Below are positions 35,651 to 47,891 of a stretch of 64,000 nt of DNA, in pieces. The stretch's first letter is position 1, and every line of letters starts with the position of its first letter. Below the pieces are notes generated by a model. The model ran no database searches and was not told the DNA's origin. It saw only the letters and a list, made by a program, of their open reading frames with translations. The position numbers and the translations under genes are program-made. Origin of the DNA: Epiperipatus broadwayi (lineage: Eukaryota; Onychophora; Udeonychophora; Euonychophora; Peripatidae); NCBI GenBank assembly GCA_028023455.1, contig JAQFVV010006631.1:248001-312000 (forward strand), read 5' to 3'.

Positions 35651-36086
35651 TTTATTTTAATTAGGCAATGACTAGGATCATATAAGTTAAATAAAAAGTA
35701 TCAAGTAGTGGGTAAAAGTCATCTGTAATCTAATAAAAATATTTCAAAATAAACTCCAATGATAATTTTAACCACCTTTATCTGGTTGTATAGTTTTATA
35801 TTAAGTGAATATTAAGTGAATATGGTCTATCAGGGCACCACTAGGTTAGCTAAGCCTAGAAAAAGTTATATTTTATTTTAATCAGGCAATGACTAGGATC
35901 ATATAAGTTAAATAAAAAGTTTCAAGTAGTGGGTAAAAGTCATTTGTAATCTAATAAAAATATTTCAAAATAAACTCCAATGATAATTTTAACCACCTTT
36001 ATCTGGTTATATAGTTTTATTATATTAAGATAATATGGTCTATCAGGGCACCACTAGGTTAGCTAAGCCTTGAAAAAGTTATATTC
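35651..36086. repeat. Two-copy direct duplication, 221-bp unit
   Basis: TTTATTTTAAT[TC]AGGCAATGAC starts at 35651 and again at 35872. Both copies run to GGTTAGCTAAGCCT...AAAAAGTTATATT with few differences, so the duplication is fairly recent. The first copy has an extra tandem TTAAGTGAATA. Confidence 0.9.
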
Positions 36087-39080
36087 TGTAACTACTTACT
36101 AATGTACCTGATTTGAACCCATTTGGTATCTTATTTATGACTGGATGTAGGATTTTGTATTTTAGGACCATATCCCATTATCCCTAATATTAAGAAAAAC
36201 AAAAACATACTTATGCTTTAGTTGTGCATAAAAGATTTATCAGACAAAATTATCACTTAGCTTTTAATATAAATGCATTTCAATATTCTCATAAGTCTTG
36301 CTAGCTCATATCAAACACTATAGGTTATGGTGGCAACTTACTCATCTTTGAATGATGTTGGATGATTGAAATGGTGATTATTATCTTATAATGACTCACA
36401 AATGATAAACAAATACAGTGAAAATCATTATTTATATATGGCCCATTACACACATTTATTTAGATCATTGACTTATAAACATGATGATGATGATTATGGT
36501 ACTTCCAGCTACTGCTTTAGAACTAATGCCTAACATAAAATTTATCTTTTATAAATTTATAATTATTTGCCTAACATTATATTTAAATTGGAACTTAACC
36601 ATTAATATTCAACAGTGATGATGAATGATCATAATTAATAAAGCAAATAATACACTTAATAAAGCTACATGTCACTTTTAATAACACAAATTAACATTTA
36701 TTACTAGAATAATAAAATATATATAATATTTAAAGATCTATATGAAAATTTATATAAATAACAATGATGATTTGTTTATATTTAAATCATAATATTAATG
36801 AGTCTAAAATCTTTCCACGTTTCTTTTAATGACAGTATCCAATGTTTATATCATAGTATAATGCTTGTGCATAAATTTGGATAGTCAATAACTAAAAATT
36901 TATATCCAAATAAAAAATATTTCATTAAAAAAATAAACACTCTTTGCACACACATACTTTTGTAACCTTATAAATTTAAACTTAACACATAAAGTAAAAT
37001 GATTAATTAGAAAAAAAAGGTTAGTCAGATTCCAGAGAAGTAAAAGCATTTACAGAAATGAGCTTTAAATTATCTGTCTCCCCCTCTATGTGATTGAGGT
37101 CACAAATTGTTATTTTAACATGTCTAAGTAGCATTTCTATCACTTTCAACATTCAAGCTACACAGCTATATGTATGGAAAGTATAATTATATTACTATAT
37201 GTCTGTATGTGTAGATCCCCATTATGAATAAAATACTATTATTTAAAAACATTTTAACATATAAACATATTACATAATTTTGAATTGACCCACAATAATA
37301 TATTTCACAAAATAAAATACATCAATAACTGGATACATATAATAATTTTAAAATACATGAAATCATCAACACAGCACAAGCTATTATTATTGAAACTCTT
37401 CTTTGTACTCAATTTTGATTTTAAAAATCAGAGATTAAAAAAAGATAAAGAATTTATTATTAAAAATTTTGTTAATAATCACTGATATGATGAATATTAT
37501 ATACAATTAAAATTTATATTACCAGTCCTTTTACTTTCTTGAGGCATGCACTTTCCAAAATTTCAAATTCATCTATTTGAATGTTTATAAATTTAGCAGC
37601 AGCCACAATCACCAATCTGTAACAAATGTATATTTACCAATTTCAGCAGTTTACTGGAACAGACCTATTCTTTTCTTAGCTTGAGCTTGCAATTCATTTA
37701 CTGTGATGAAGGTGATGATGAAGTTACTTGCTCCTATAGGAACTATTTGGCACTGGAATTGTTTCTACATTTTTCAGCAAGTTTATTTTAATAGACTCAG
37801 AATGGTTGCTGTTTTTTATATATTTTTATCATTTTTGCTGGGGTTTAAAGTCAAAGAATGTCATAACTGCACTAGCATGGTTTAACACTTTTCAGTGGTG
37901 TACTTATTTTTATTTTAGATTTAAAATAGAGATGAGCAATCAGTTTCTTCTATTTAAAACACAGGTGAGCAATCAGTTTCTTCTATCTTATTTTTCACAA
38001 TCAGTCACAAGGCATGTAATACTTTTGGCACAGAATCTTCAGATGTTCATTGGTTACCAGATGGTTGGACTAGCACATATGAAACACAAATGTACTTAGC
38101 CTGTCATTAGGCTATAGGAAACTTTCCAAACAAAACATATAAAAATGAGAGCAATTCAGTCTGATTTCTTTCCACTATTTAAGATGCTCTTTCAACAATT
38201 TTAATATTTTTTCTAAGTGATTGCCAGACTTTTATACCATTTAGTCTTTTACAGACCACACAGATAGAAACACATGATTTTTATTAGTTAAACCATGTAA
38301 TTTAAAACTGATCATCTGTTTTAAATTTACTGTTAGTAAGAAACACAGACTAATTTGATTTATTTTTAATTAACCAATTAACTGGTCTGGAATTCATTAT
38401 ATTAATAGCATGCCATACCTTTCCTAGGTCTAGCCTCATAAACTTTATATTTTTTAATTAGCTCTGAAAAAAAAATTGTCAGCTGGACTGGTCATCTGAA
38501 ATTCTAACCTTGTGAGTTTAATTAACATATATATTTTTTTACAACAATGTAGCTTTTTATCAGGAAATCACAAAGTTATTTTAACACAGTTTTCTTTTAA
38601 TATAGGTGTACCTGTAAGTTTACTTATGTAAAACACAAGCACACACTCAGATATTCAGACTTTTAAAAAAACATACCTATCAAAAATAATCTGAATGACT
38701 TACAAACTATAATTTAATATTATAAACTAAATTATTAAAACTATTAGACTTAAATTATTGTTATAGAAAGAATAGCAGAATTTCATAAATATAGATCAAT
38801 TTTAAAGAAAATTAATAATCAAAATATGAAAATGATTAACTGAATTGTTTGTGTCCACAGACAAACTGTTTATATGTGTTCCAATCCTAACTTTTAAAAA
38901 CAACTATTAAATAATTCAAGGTATATACTAATCTTTTGTTTTTTATCAATACAAAACAAATTTTTTCCACATTCTCTTTCTGTCCTAGGCTTTTGTAAAC
39001 TTGATCATGTTTGGTTTGAATTTGGGTGCCCTACAGCTTCCCCTCCTATTGCAATTTAACCATATGCTAAATTAGAATGG
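36087..39080. other. AT-rich intergenic or intronic sequence
   Basis: No supported gene. Overlapping plus frames at 37703-37885 and 37806-38099 have no recognisable domain; a 20-base direct repeat (GAGCAATCAGTTTCTTCTAT) occurs near 37934 and 37968. Confidence 0.5.
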
Positions 39081-39099
39081 TATATATATATATATATAT
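39081..39099. repeat. (TA)n run at LTR element insertion site
   Basis: A short TA tract immediately left of the LTR element. Its last bases, ATAT (39096-39099), match ATAT just after the right LTR (44773-44776), consistent with a 4-bp target duplication, though weak because of the repeat context. Confidence 0.6.
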
Positions 39100-40648
39100 T
39101 GTACCGGGTCGAACCGCTGAAACCACCTACTTATACGTATATATAAGTTTTGGCTGGTTTCAAACTCCTTCATAATACATTTATAATCTTATAAAAGTTA
39201 CGTGAACGAACTGGCACGTTCAAGCAAAATGGGAGATCTTATTGATAGCTTTAACTATCAACAATGGCCCATCTCGGCTGCTAGATTCAAACCCCTACTA
39301 TCCAAATACTTTATTTGTTTCGGGGTAAACCCCGGGGTGCCAGCTAGTCTGAAGACTAACATATTCGGGCAGTAGGCTCATAATCCAGTGCTCAAAACAA
39401 TTCCCTTAACTAGCCCAGTCTAATTTTAATCAGTAATAAAATATTGGTAAGAAGAGATTGATAAAAAGAATTGACCGACAGATAAAGTTTAAATTTAAAG
39501 ACAATTTATTTTAATCAACATTAATTAAGTTTAAAGATAATTTACTAACTAACATAAACGCATTATAAACATTTTATAAATCCAATTTTAACACACGCAC
39601 ATTTTTAAATTAACACATGATAGTATATTTTATGAAAAAAGCAAAAATAATCTTTGACATTTTAAATTATCTCACATTCGCAAACATAATAATAAAGCAT
39701 TTATAGCATTTGAAACTCACACACATATCAATAGTTCATTTTATGTATGATAGAGTTCATATAATTTGAATCTTGAATATTTACAGATTACAGCGGTGAC
39801 TACTACATGTAAATGATAATAATAAAACATATACCTAGGATTTTTTTTCTTGTCGTTGGCTACTTCTGCTGCTTCTGATGGATTATATCTAACCGGTTAG
39901 ATTTGGATGTTTCTTGAAGAGATTTTTATGCAAATCCATTTGTTTTATTTTGAAGACAGTTTAACGCTTGACGGAGGATTTCTGTGTTGTTATGCAGACA
40001 TTATTTCTCAGGCAGGTTTTGATGATCTTGTTGGACTAAAAAGGCTGGAGCACAAGCGTATATTTCCAAAAGCTTTTCAGCACTGCATTTCTGTAAACTG
40101 ACACTGCAAAACTAGACTGAAATTTAAAACTCAAACTGAATGTCCGATAAAATCTAGCTATTTATATCTGTGAATTGTTTTTGTTTTTATTTCCTCCGGG
40201 AATAAGTGCAATAGGTGTTGTCGAAATTCATGGATAACTAATCCTATGACAACGTGTTTTTTGATTGATTGTTTGATTAGTAGTAGCTATTTTAAAATGT
40301 GTTGTTTTCATATCTTTAATTAGTAGTCCACCACTGTGTTTTTAAATACATTTCATTTCAATATTTATTTACTTTATTAATGAGCTAACATTTATTTCTA
40401 TTTACCATCGCACATATATACACATTTATTCTACTAAACTGGAATGAAAAAAGATTTTTAACTTTTAATTTATAATAATAACACTCTTTTATAAACTCTT
40501 AGTTTGTTTTTTTTTTTTATAGGAAAACTCCCTCTCCCCTCTTTAAAGTAATTAATTGTAACTTTCAAATTCTTTTTTCCGAAAGATTTTGATAATAATT
40601 TTTATACAAAATTATTTTATATACATGTGCCAATTTGGCATTGGCACA
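39100..40648 (-). repeat. Left LTR (3' LTR in element sense)
   Basis: About 1.55 kb. It is nearly the same as 43162-44772 throughout, with scattered substitutions and small indels; the right LTR has an extra segment of about 40-55 bp near its 3' third. The plus frame at 39907-40101 inside it is not conserved as a frame in the other LTR. Confidence 0.9.
40626..40648. repeat. Hairpin at LTR end
   Basis: TGTGCCAAT and ATTGGCACA flank TTGGC at the very end of the LTR. The same hairpin is kept at 44750-44772. Confidence 0.75.
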
Positions 40649-40670
40649 TTACACCCCCCTCCGTTTTAGA
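40649..40670 (-). promoter_or_regulatory. Candidate polypurine tract
   Basis: On the minus strand ACGGAGGGGGGTGTAA directly precedes the left LTR, where plus-strand cDNA synthesis would be primed. It sets the element's orientation. Confidence 0.6.
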
Positions 40671-41461
40671 GTAAAATGCGTCATTTTTGACCATTTTATC
40701 TCTTGCAATTTTAATTGTTGACTATAAAGATTTATTAATTTTTTATTTTAGATAATTCCTACACATGTGTATACGTGCAGCATAATTCTACACCTACTAA
40801 TATTCTAGATATCGAGTTATTACTGGACTTGCTTACAGGGAATCTATAATAAATAAGTCCCTTTTTGCACTCAATCATAAGGTGCAGCAGTACCAAGAAA
40901 ATAACCTAAAAGGATATCTGGATAAATACATTTAAGATACGCATCATGAGGTATCGTATTTACCGAATATTACCAGTGTATGTGCGCGTATATACACATG
41001 TATACTTACACACTCTTAATACACCTTAGATTGACTTTTATTTTTTTATTAATAATCTTCCAACCTTATTTTTAAATTTACATGAACAATATTTTACACT
41101 ATTCATTTATATTCCAGTATTATTTATAACCCTTAAGAAACATTATTTAAATAAGATTTTTAATCATTACGAACATTACTTTAAATATTAGTTTTACGAT
41201 ACTATTTTTAAACCATTTTTTTAACTTCTTTATCTATGTGCGTGTATTCAGAAAAACTATTTTTATTATATTACGATCCATTATTTATTCAACTTTTATT
41301 AACTTGCGTATATTCAAAACTATTTTATTTTAATGTGCGCGTACTCAGAAAAAAAAAACTGTTTTACTTTATTGCGATTCATTTGTTATGCAAATATCTA
41401 ACTTGATTTTATTCTAGAAATCCCGTTATCTTTTTCATTTATTTAATTCTACAAACATTTT

Positions 41462-41716
41462 CATTTTGCTTGTCTATTTTGATTTTACACATTTTTTTTT
41501 TGTTTAGGTCATGCTCCGCTATGTTCTAGACTTATGAGCTGGGATATCAATAGAATCGATAAGACATAATCGAGGGTTTTTGACATAATCATTTTGCTTG
41601 TCTAATTTGATTTTACACATTTATTTTGTGTATGTCATGCTCCGCTATGTTCTAGACTTATGAGCTGGGATATCAATATCATCGATAAGACATAATCGAG
41701 GGTTTTGACATAAATC
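41462..41716. repeat. 128-bp tandem duplication inside LTR element
   Basis: CATTTTGCTTGTCTA starts at 41462 and 41590. Both copies include TCATGCTCCGCTATGTTC and GACATAATCGAGGGTTTT. It lies in the region where pol would be expected and is not coding. Confidence 0.9.
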
Positions 41717-41948
41717 GTTTTATCGTTGCTTTAACATTTTAAAAACTCTAAGATTGTTATTTATTTACTAAGATTAACTTTAATTTATCATCATTCATTT
41801 ATTTTTGATTTATTATTTTAATTTTAAATAGAAGTTTCAGATTTAAATTTAACAAATTATTGACGTTAGAATAATCATATTCGAGTTCATTGTCCATTTC
41901 CGGTCCTTTTTGTTTATTTCCTTTACTATTCCGCCCGATTACTAACTT

Positions 41949-42767
41949 TTAAACTATGTCAGGTGGTTCCTTCTTTCTTTCTACTAACTCACTAACATAA
42001 ATTATACTCCATATTCTCACTTCTATCTCTGGATTAAAATCTATTTTATCTCTTTTTCTTTCCGTTTTATTTTCTGCCTTGTAAATTAGAAAATTTTTAA
42101 GCTTCACAGACCTCCGTATTTTTTCTAACCGTGAATATTTTTTTTTACGCTTTCTCTTTGTTTTAAATCTACGTTTAAAACAAATATGAACTTTTACATT
42201 AACCTTTTTAAATTTTTGTGAAAACTTTTCTACGCTATTTTCTAACTTGAACTTATGTCTCTCTTCTATTTCTTGATCTATTTTTTTCTCTGTGTTAGCA
42301 CTATCCTGTTCTGCTTTACTTTCTATTTCAGTCTGTGGGCTATTTTGACTACGATTTATTTGATTTACTTTTACAGTTAAATTTGTAACTTCAACTTTTA
42401 TTTCTTCAATTATTTTTCTATCTTCTATCTTATTTTTTTCTATTGCTTGGTAAGCAGTCTCTATTTTATTCTCTACTTGTGTTTTAATTTCAACTATTTC
42501 TTCCCTAATTTCTTCTTTTATTTTATTCTGGCCCATTTCGATCAGGTCCTTTAACTTTTCAAGCATTTCCGCTTGCCCTTCCAATTTACTCTTCATTTCA
42601 TTATTTTGGTTTTTAAGCTCTTCAGCTATTTTTTTATATTCTTCTGCTGTTTCTTTTTGTTTTTCGAACATGCACGTTAATAAAGCTATGATTTCTCTTT
42701 TTCCCTTGTTGGGAATATTTTCTATATTTTTACCTTGAGCCTCCATTTTGGCTTTATTTCTTATCAT
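41949..42767 (-). CDS. Gag-like coiled-coil protein of LTR element, 272 aa
   Basis: The only long frame in the element. Residues about 40-165 are heptad-rich and strongly charged (for example AEEYKKIAEELKNQNNEMK), predicting a long coiled coil suited to self-assembly. Residues about 190-230 are very basic (RRFKTKRKRKKK), suited to RNA binding. There is no CCHC zinc knuckle and no protease motif. It begins about 400 bases from the primer-site end, the position of gag. I infer a structural protein by position and composition; no sequence family was recognised. Met8 is an alternative start. It could also be an unrelated captured coiled-coil gene. Confidence 0.6.
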   Translation of the reverse strand: MIRNKAKMEAQGKNIENIPNKGKREIIALLTCMFEKQKETAEEYKKIAEELKNQNNEMKSKLEGQAEMLEKLKDLIEMGQNKIKEEIREEIVEIKTQVENKIETAYQAIEKNKIEDRKIIEEIKVEVTNLTVKVNQINRSQNSPQTEIESKAEQDSANTEKKIDQEIEERHKFKLENSVEKFSQKFKKVNVKVHICFKRRFKTKRKRKKKYSRLEKIRRSVKLKNFLIYKAENKTERKRDKIDFNPEIEVRIWSIIYVSELVERKKEPPDIV

Positions 42768-43129
42768 TTATAATTTTAAACACTTTTTTATCATTATTTT
42801 TGATACCGTTTTATTTTAATAAGTTTACTAATTTCTATTTTATTTATTTCTTTCTAAACTGGAAATACACGCTGACTCCGCTCTCCTTTGTCCGTTTATC
42901 CTACCCGATCTTAATGCTTTAACTCCGCCCAAACACCCAACTGTCATTTATTTAACAGAACGTAAATAGCACAAAATCTCTTTTCATTTAAAGAAGTAAG
43001 AAAAAAAAATTTCGGTCAATTCTTTTTTTTATTTTTAATTTAATACACTTTTACCTACGTAATTTAGATTTCTTTAAGGTTTTTATTTTTAAACAAGAAA
43101 CAAAGCATTTATTTACTGTTATTTCTTAG

Positions 43130-43161
43130 GTTCAGCCCCAAACGTTGGGTAAAGCCATTTA
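43130..43161 (-). promoter_or_regulatory. Candidate primer-binding site
   Basis: Minus strand after the right LTR: four bases, then TGGCTTTACCCAACGTTTGG. It starts TGG as expected for the complement of a tRNA 3' end, but is not a perfect match to a tRNA I can name. The extension CAACGTTTGGGGC resembles that at 46756-46780. Confidence 0.5.
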
Positions 43162-44772
43162 TGTACTGGGTCGAACCACTGAAACCACCTACTTATACGT
43201 ATATATAAGTTTTGGCCGGTTTCAAACTCCTTCATAATACATTTATAATCTTATAAAGGTTACGTGAACGAACCGGCACGTTCGAGCAAAATGGGAGATC
43301 TTATTGATAGCTTTAACTATCAACAATGGCCCATCTCGGCTGCTAGATTCAAACCCCTACTATCCAAATACTTTATTTGTTTCAGGGTAAACCCCAGGGT
43401 GCCAGCTAGTCTGAAGACTAACATATTCGGGCAGTAGGCTCATAATCCAGCGCTCGAAACAATTCCCTTAACTAGCCCAGTCTAATTTTAATCAGTAATA
43501 AAATATTGGTAAGAAGAGATTGATAAAAAGAATTGACCGACAGATAAAGTTTAAATTTAAAGACAATTTATTTTAATCAACATTAATTAAGTTTAAAGAT
43601 AATTTACTAACTAACATAAACGCATTATAAACATTTTATAAATCCAATTTTAACACACGCACATTTTTAAATTAACACATGATAGTATATTTTATGAAAA
43701 AAAGCAAAAATAATCTTTGACATTTTAAATTATCTCACATTCACAAACATAATAATAAAGCATTTATAGCATTTGAAACTCACGCACACATATCAATAGT
43801 TCATTTTATGTATGATAGAGTTCATATAATTTGAATCTTGAATATTTACGGATTACAGTGGTGACTACTACGTGTAAATGATAATAATAAAACATATACC
43901 TAGGATTTTTTTCTTGTCGTTGGCTACTTCTGCTGCTTCTGATGGATTATATCTAACCGGTTAGATTTGGATGTTTATTGAAGAGATATTTATGGTAATC
44001 CATTGGTTTCTTTTTGAAGACAGTTGAATGCTTGACGGAGGGTTTCAGTGTTGTTATGCAGACATTATTTCTCAGGCAGGTTTTGATGATCTTGTTGGAC
44101 TAAAAAGGCTGAAGCACAAGCGTATATTTCCAAGGCTGTTCAACAGTGCATGTTGGTTCTGTTAATATGAAATTGTACTGAAGCAAACTGTCACTGCGAA
44201 ACTAGACTGAAACTGCAAACTCAAACTGAATGTCCAATAAAATCTAGCTATTTATATCTGTGAATTGTTTTCGTTTTTATATCCTCCGGGAATAAGTGCA
44301 ATAGGTGTTGTCGAAATTCCTTGATAACTAATCCTATGACAACGTGTTTTTTGATTGATTGTTTGATTAGTAGTAGCTATTTTAAAATGTGTTGTTTTCA
44401 TATCTTTAATTAGTAGTCCACCACTGTGTTTTTAAATACATTTCATTTCAATATTTATTTATTTTTTTTAATATTATTCTAACACGCATTTATCTTATTA
44501 ATGAGCTAACATTTATTTCTATTTACCATTGTACATATATACACATTTATTCTACTAAACTGGAATGAAAAGAGATTTTTAACTTTTAATTTATAATAAT
44601 AACACTCTTTCTTTTATAAACTCTTAGTTTTTTTTTTTTTTTATAGGAAAACTCCCTCTCCCCTCTTTAAAGTAATTAATTGTAACTTTAAAATTCTTTT
44701 TTCCGAAAGATTTTGATAATAATTTTTATACAAAATTATTTTATATACATGTGCCAATTTGACATTGGCACA
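43162..44772 (-). repeat. Right LTR (5' LTR in element sense)
   Basis: About 1.61 kb and paired with 39100-40648. The differences between the two LTRs mean the insertion is not brand new. Confidence 0.9.
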
Positions 44773-45193
44773 ATATTAACAGTAGGAGAATAAGTGGAAG
44801 TTGCAGTCTTTCTGTATATGTGCTATAGGGTGCCACCAGTCCATTTGAACCTGGAAATTTTATACAGTAGGCAAATACACACTGTTAAGATCTAATTTTT
44901 ATATATATTTTTATTCCGACCATCAGCCCAATGTCACTAGCTCAGTGAGCTGCAGAGATTTACAAAATATAAATTATTAAAATATCTTTTCAATATTAAT
45001 TAAAATAAAATATGCCACTTCCAGTAATTAACACACAAACATTTATTAACACACATATAAATAAAATTGAGGAATAAAATGTATTATTTTGGATTTTAAT
45101 ATTAACTTTTAAATTTAAAATGTTTTTTTTTAATTTTGAACCATCCACACAGATTAATTTAATAATATTTTTTAAGAGTATTGAGTATGAATA

Positions 45194-45237
<44 letters not shown>

Positions 45238-45313
45238 CATTTAAAAAGAAAAATATTCTATCCTTATTTAACCTTTGGCCAAAAGTTCGCAGTCAAACCA
45301 ATGTCAATCCATC

Positions 45314-45673
45314 TTATACATCAATGTATTCAATGCAGCATGAATACGACAGCATAAATACCATACTGTCAGGAATGTGCATCTGAACAGCATGGTTATA
45401 GAAGACATTGACTCTTGTCCAATACATGAATACTACATCTGTCTTGTCAGAAGAACAATAAAAAAACTCGATAGGAAGGTACTGCATTTTCCATCTTACT
45501 ATCCCATTACATAGGCAAAGAGGTGATCCAAGGAGCAGGGAATACCATATGTCTCCGATGGTCAATAAGAAAGGCTTATTTTGCCCGAGTGCAGTGTATG
45601 GGGTGATCTTGCACATTGCAGACCTCATGCTACATTTACTAATTACACCAATATATACAAACCATTGACCCAA
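45314..45673 (-). other. Unassigned ORF, 119 codons
   Basis: An open minus frame from Met to stop in a locally G+C-richer patch. It is rich in Cys, Tyr and hydrophobic residues and has no domain I recognise. It could be a decayed element or exon, or chance. Confidence 0.2.
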
Positions 45674-46180
45674 TTTAACTATGAAACAAATAACCTAAGA
45701 TTTACCCTCCTTTAATTAAACTAATATAACTTTACAAATCTATGCACCCATTCATGCCTGCCTAAAATTTAGCATTTATTAAATTTAGTTTAATAAAAAA
45801 ACAAAAATCATAAAACTTAAAAGAACAAAAAAATAAATAAATGGAAATGATTTTTAGCAAACTCAAATGTATAACAATTAAACATTAATAATTGATTTGA
45901 AAAGTCAGATTAAAGTTCATTTAAAAAAATTAGGTTTAGCTTGTCAAATCTTGAAATTTCTTAATTACTTTTAGTAAAATTTTTCCATTTATATCTTACA
46001 GTAGAAGAGCTTCTGGTTCCTGCTGCCATTTCCTGTGAAGACTTACATGGAAGACTGGACTGTTGTTCATACTATAGTTCTCAATCTGGAGGCTGTCTTA
46101 GCTGGTTCATTCCTGGTACTATTTAATTGCTGTACTCTTATGATTCAGGGTTTGTGACAGTACCATTCATAATTCAACAG

Positions 46181-46411
46181 TCATTTCATTTTTAAATAAG
46201 TGAGAGAGGGTGACAAGTGTGTCTTATCATGCCTCTCAAAAACAATCAGGCTGGAACTGTTCTTAATTTGGATATTTTTCTTGTTATAGTAATCCTTTGG
46301 ATTCATTAAACATAGTTTCCTGTTCCAATCATTATTATTCAGGTCCAAGCATTTGTTTGCTGCTTCTATTGGACATCCAATTGTTTTTGTTCTCTTATCT
46401 ATATCTTTCAT
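46181..46411 (-). other. Unassigned ORF, 76 codons
   Basis: Open minus frame with coding-like mixed composition (ends of readable part: MKDIDKRTKTIGCPIEAANK). It lies on the same strand as, and just inside, the LTR/primer-like junction at 46756-46790, so it might be a remnant of a different LTR element's internal region. Confidence 0.25.
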
Positions 46412-46704
46412 CTGACTTTTTTATATAAGAGCCCCAAGTGCTAGTTTGCTTTTCATTTCATTTATAAAACAATCATTTCCATTTACTGAGATTACATAAG
46501 AATCTTTTAACAAAAATATTTTATCTTTAGATCTTGTACTTTTTTTTATAAAAAAGTACGTTAAAATATCTTCTTTTTTTTTCTATTTTAAAAAGACAAT
46601 ATTTGTAAAGTTTTTTTTTTTTTTTTTTTTTAATAAATCAATTTTTATTTATAATCTTTTTATTTTAATTTAAAATAATGTAACGGCATATTATATACCA
46701 TTAC

Positions 46705-47140
46705 AATATATATATATATTGTAATGGAATGTACTTGCTGCATTCCATTTAAATTAAAGAAAGAAGGCCCCAAACATTGGTGCCAAATGTAATGGAATAT
46801 ATCTTTATATATGATCTCAAATGAAAACAAACATATGAACTTTTGCAACAATAATCATTAGTTAACCAGGTTCCTACTTTGAGGCACCAAATGTAATGGA
46901 CAATTAAACAAATATATTATGCTGACCACGTTGTGGCATCCAAATGTAATGGAACATACTTTTACTCCATTATACCAATCATCAGTTAATTGGGACCTAC
47001 ATTTTGTGGTGCCAAAGGTAATGGACAATGTATCATATAAACATATTATAAATCAAACATATTATAAATCAAATGTAATGGAATGTCAATTTGTTAGAAG
47101 AAAATAATGTTTCAAACATTGGATGAAAAATGTAATGTAA
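46705..47140. repeat. Cluster of LTR-end / primer-site-like junction motifs
   Basis: GCCAAATGTAATGGA or a close form occurs at about 46779, 46882, 46934, 47008, 47070 and, more decayed, near 46727 and 47130, spaced about 50-100 bp. The 46756-46790 copy has CCCCAAACATTGGTGCCAAA before TGTAATGG, which on the minus strand reads as LTR end ...TTACA then TTTGGCACCAATGTTTGGGG, like a primer site. Confidence 0.55.
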
Positions 47141-47841
47141 TATATGTAATCTAAATAAATCCAATTGTTAAGAAAGCCTAATATAATAAATTGTATGATT
47201 TAAATGAAGAAAGAGAAAATTATCCCAGTTATATTTAAATAAATTGTTTATATGCCCTTCCAACTAGCTATACGTGAAATGAATCTAAAATCATGCAGAG
47301 CAATGAGATCTATCATTATAATTTATTTTCAAGGTTGATGTGACTAACTAATCAAATATAAATATCAGAAACAAAGGGAATTCTATTAAATCCAATATAC
47401 ACATCTATTATGTAAATTTATGTATATCTAAACATATCAATGAATAATAATATGTGTAAGTGGCCTAAAGACTAAACAATAAGTGAAATATGAAGTTATC
47501 CTCTATTAAATTGTGAATTCAATTAATTTCATAATGACTCTGGCATTAAAAGAAAAATAAGAATAAAATATTAATACGCTTTCTAATAAATTACAAAGGC
47601 ATTATCTATAAAACAAATAGAACATCCTTTATTTCTATATTATGATTTAATTTTAGGTAGTATCAATGTTTTAAATAAGTTTTAAATACAAACTCAAATA
47701 ATAAATATACATATATACTTACAATAAGTATATATATTAAATAGATAAAGACATATCTGTGCTTAACAAGTAGGTATTAATATAAATACAAATCCATATT
47801 TATATTTTTCAGATATTCAAAAAAAATAAATTATATACAGC

Positions 47842-47891
<50 letters not shown>

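Larger units (their letters stand above)
39100..44772 (-). mobile_element. LTR retrotransposon, gag-like ORF only
   Basis: Two direct repeats (39100-40648 and 43162-44772) both begin TGTAC[CT]GGGTCGAAC and end CATTGGCACA, with TG...CA termini. Orientation is minus. Next to the left LTR the minus strand has a purine run (GGAGGGGGG) suited to a polypurine tract. Next to the right LTR it reads TGGCTTTACCCAACG, resembling a primer site. The interior is only about 2.5 kb and holds one coiled-coil ORF, with no protease, RT, RNase H or integrase motif. It is therefore non-autonomous, unless pol has been deleted. Confidence 0.85.
44773..46704. other. Spacer with (TA)n and two unassigned frames
   Basis: A TA run lies at 45199-45236. 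The sequence from about 45290 to 46400 is richer in G+C than its neighbours and carries the two minus frames listed separately. T-runs occur near 46610-46632. Confidence 0.5.

Noticed and set aside
37703-38099. Two overlapping plus ORFs of 60 and 97 codons
   Set aside because: No recognisable domain, low complexity and overlapping frames; nothing supports translation.
39907-40101. 64-codon plus ORF inside the left LTR
   Set aside because: Not maintained in the right LTR and on the opposite strand to the element; incidental.
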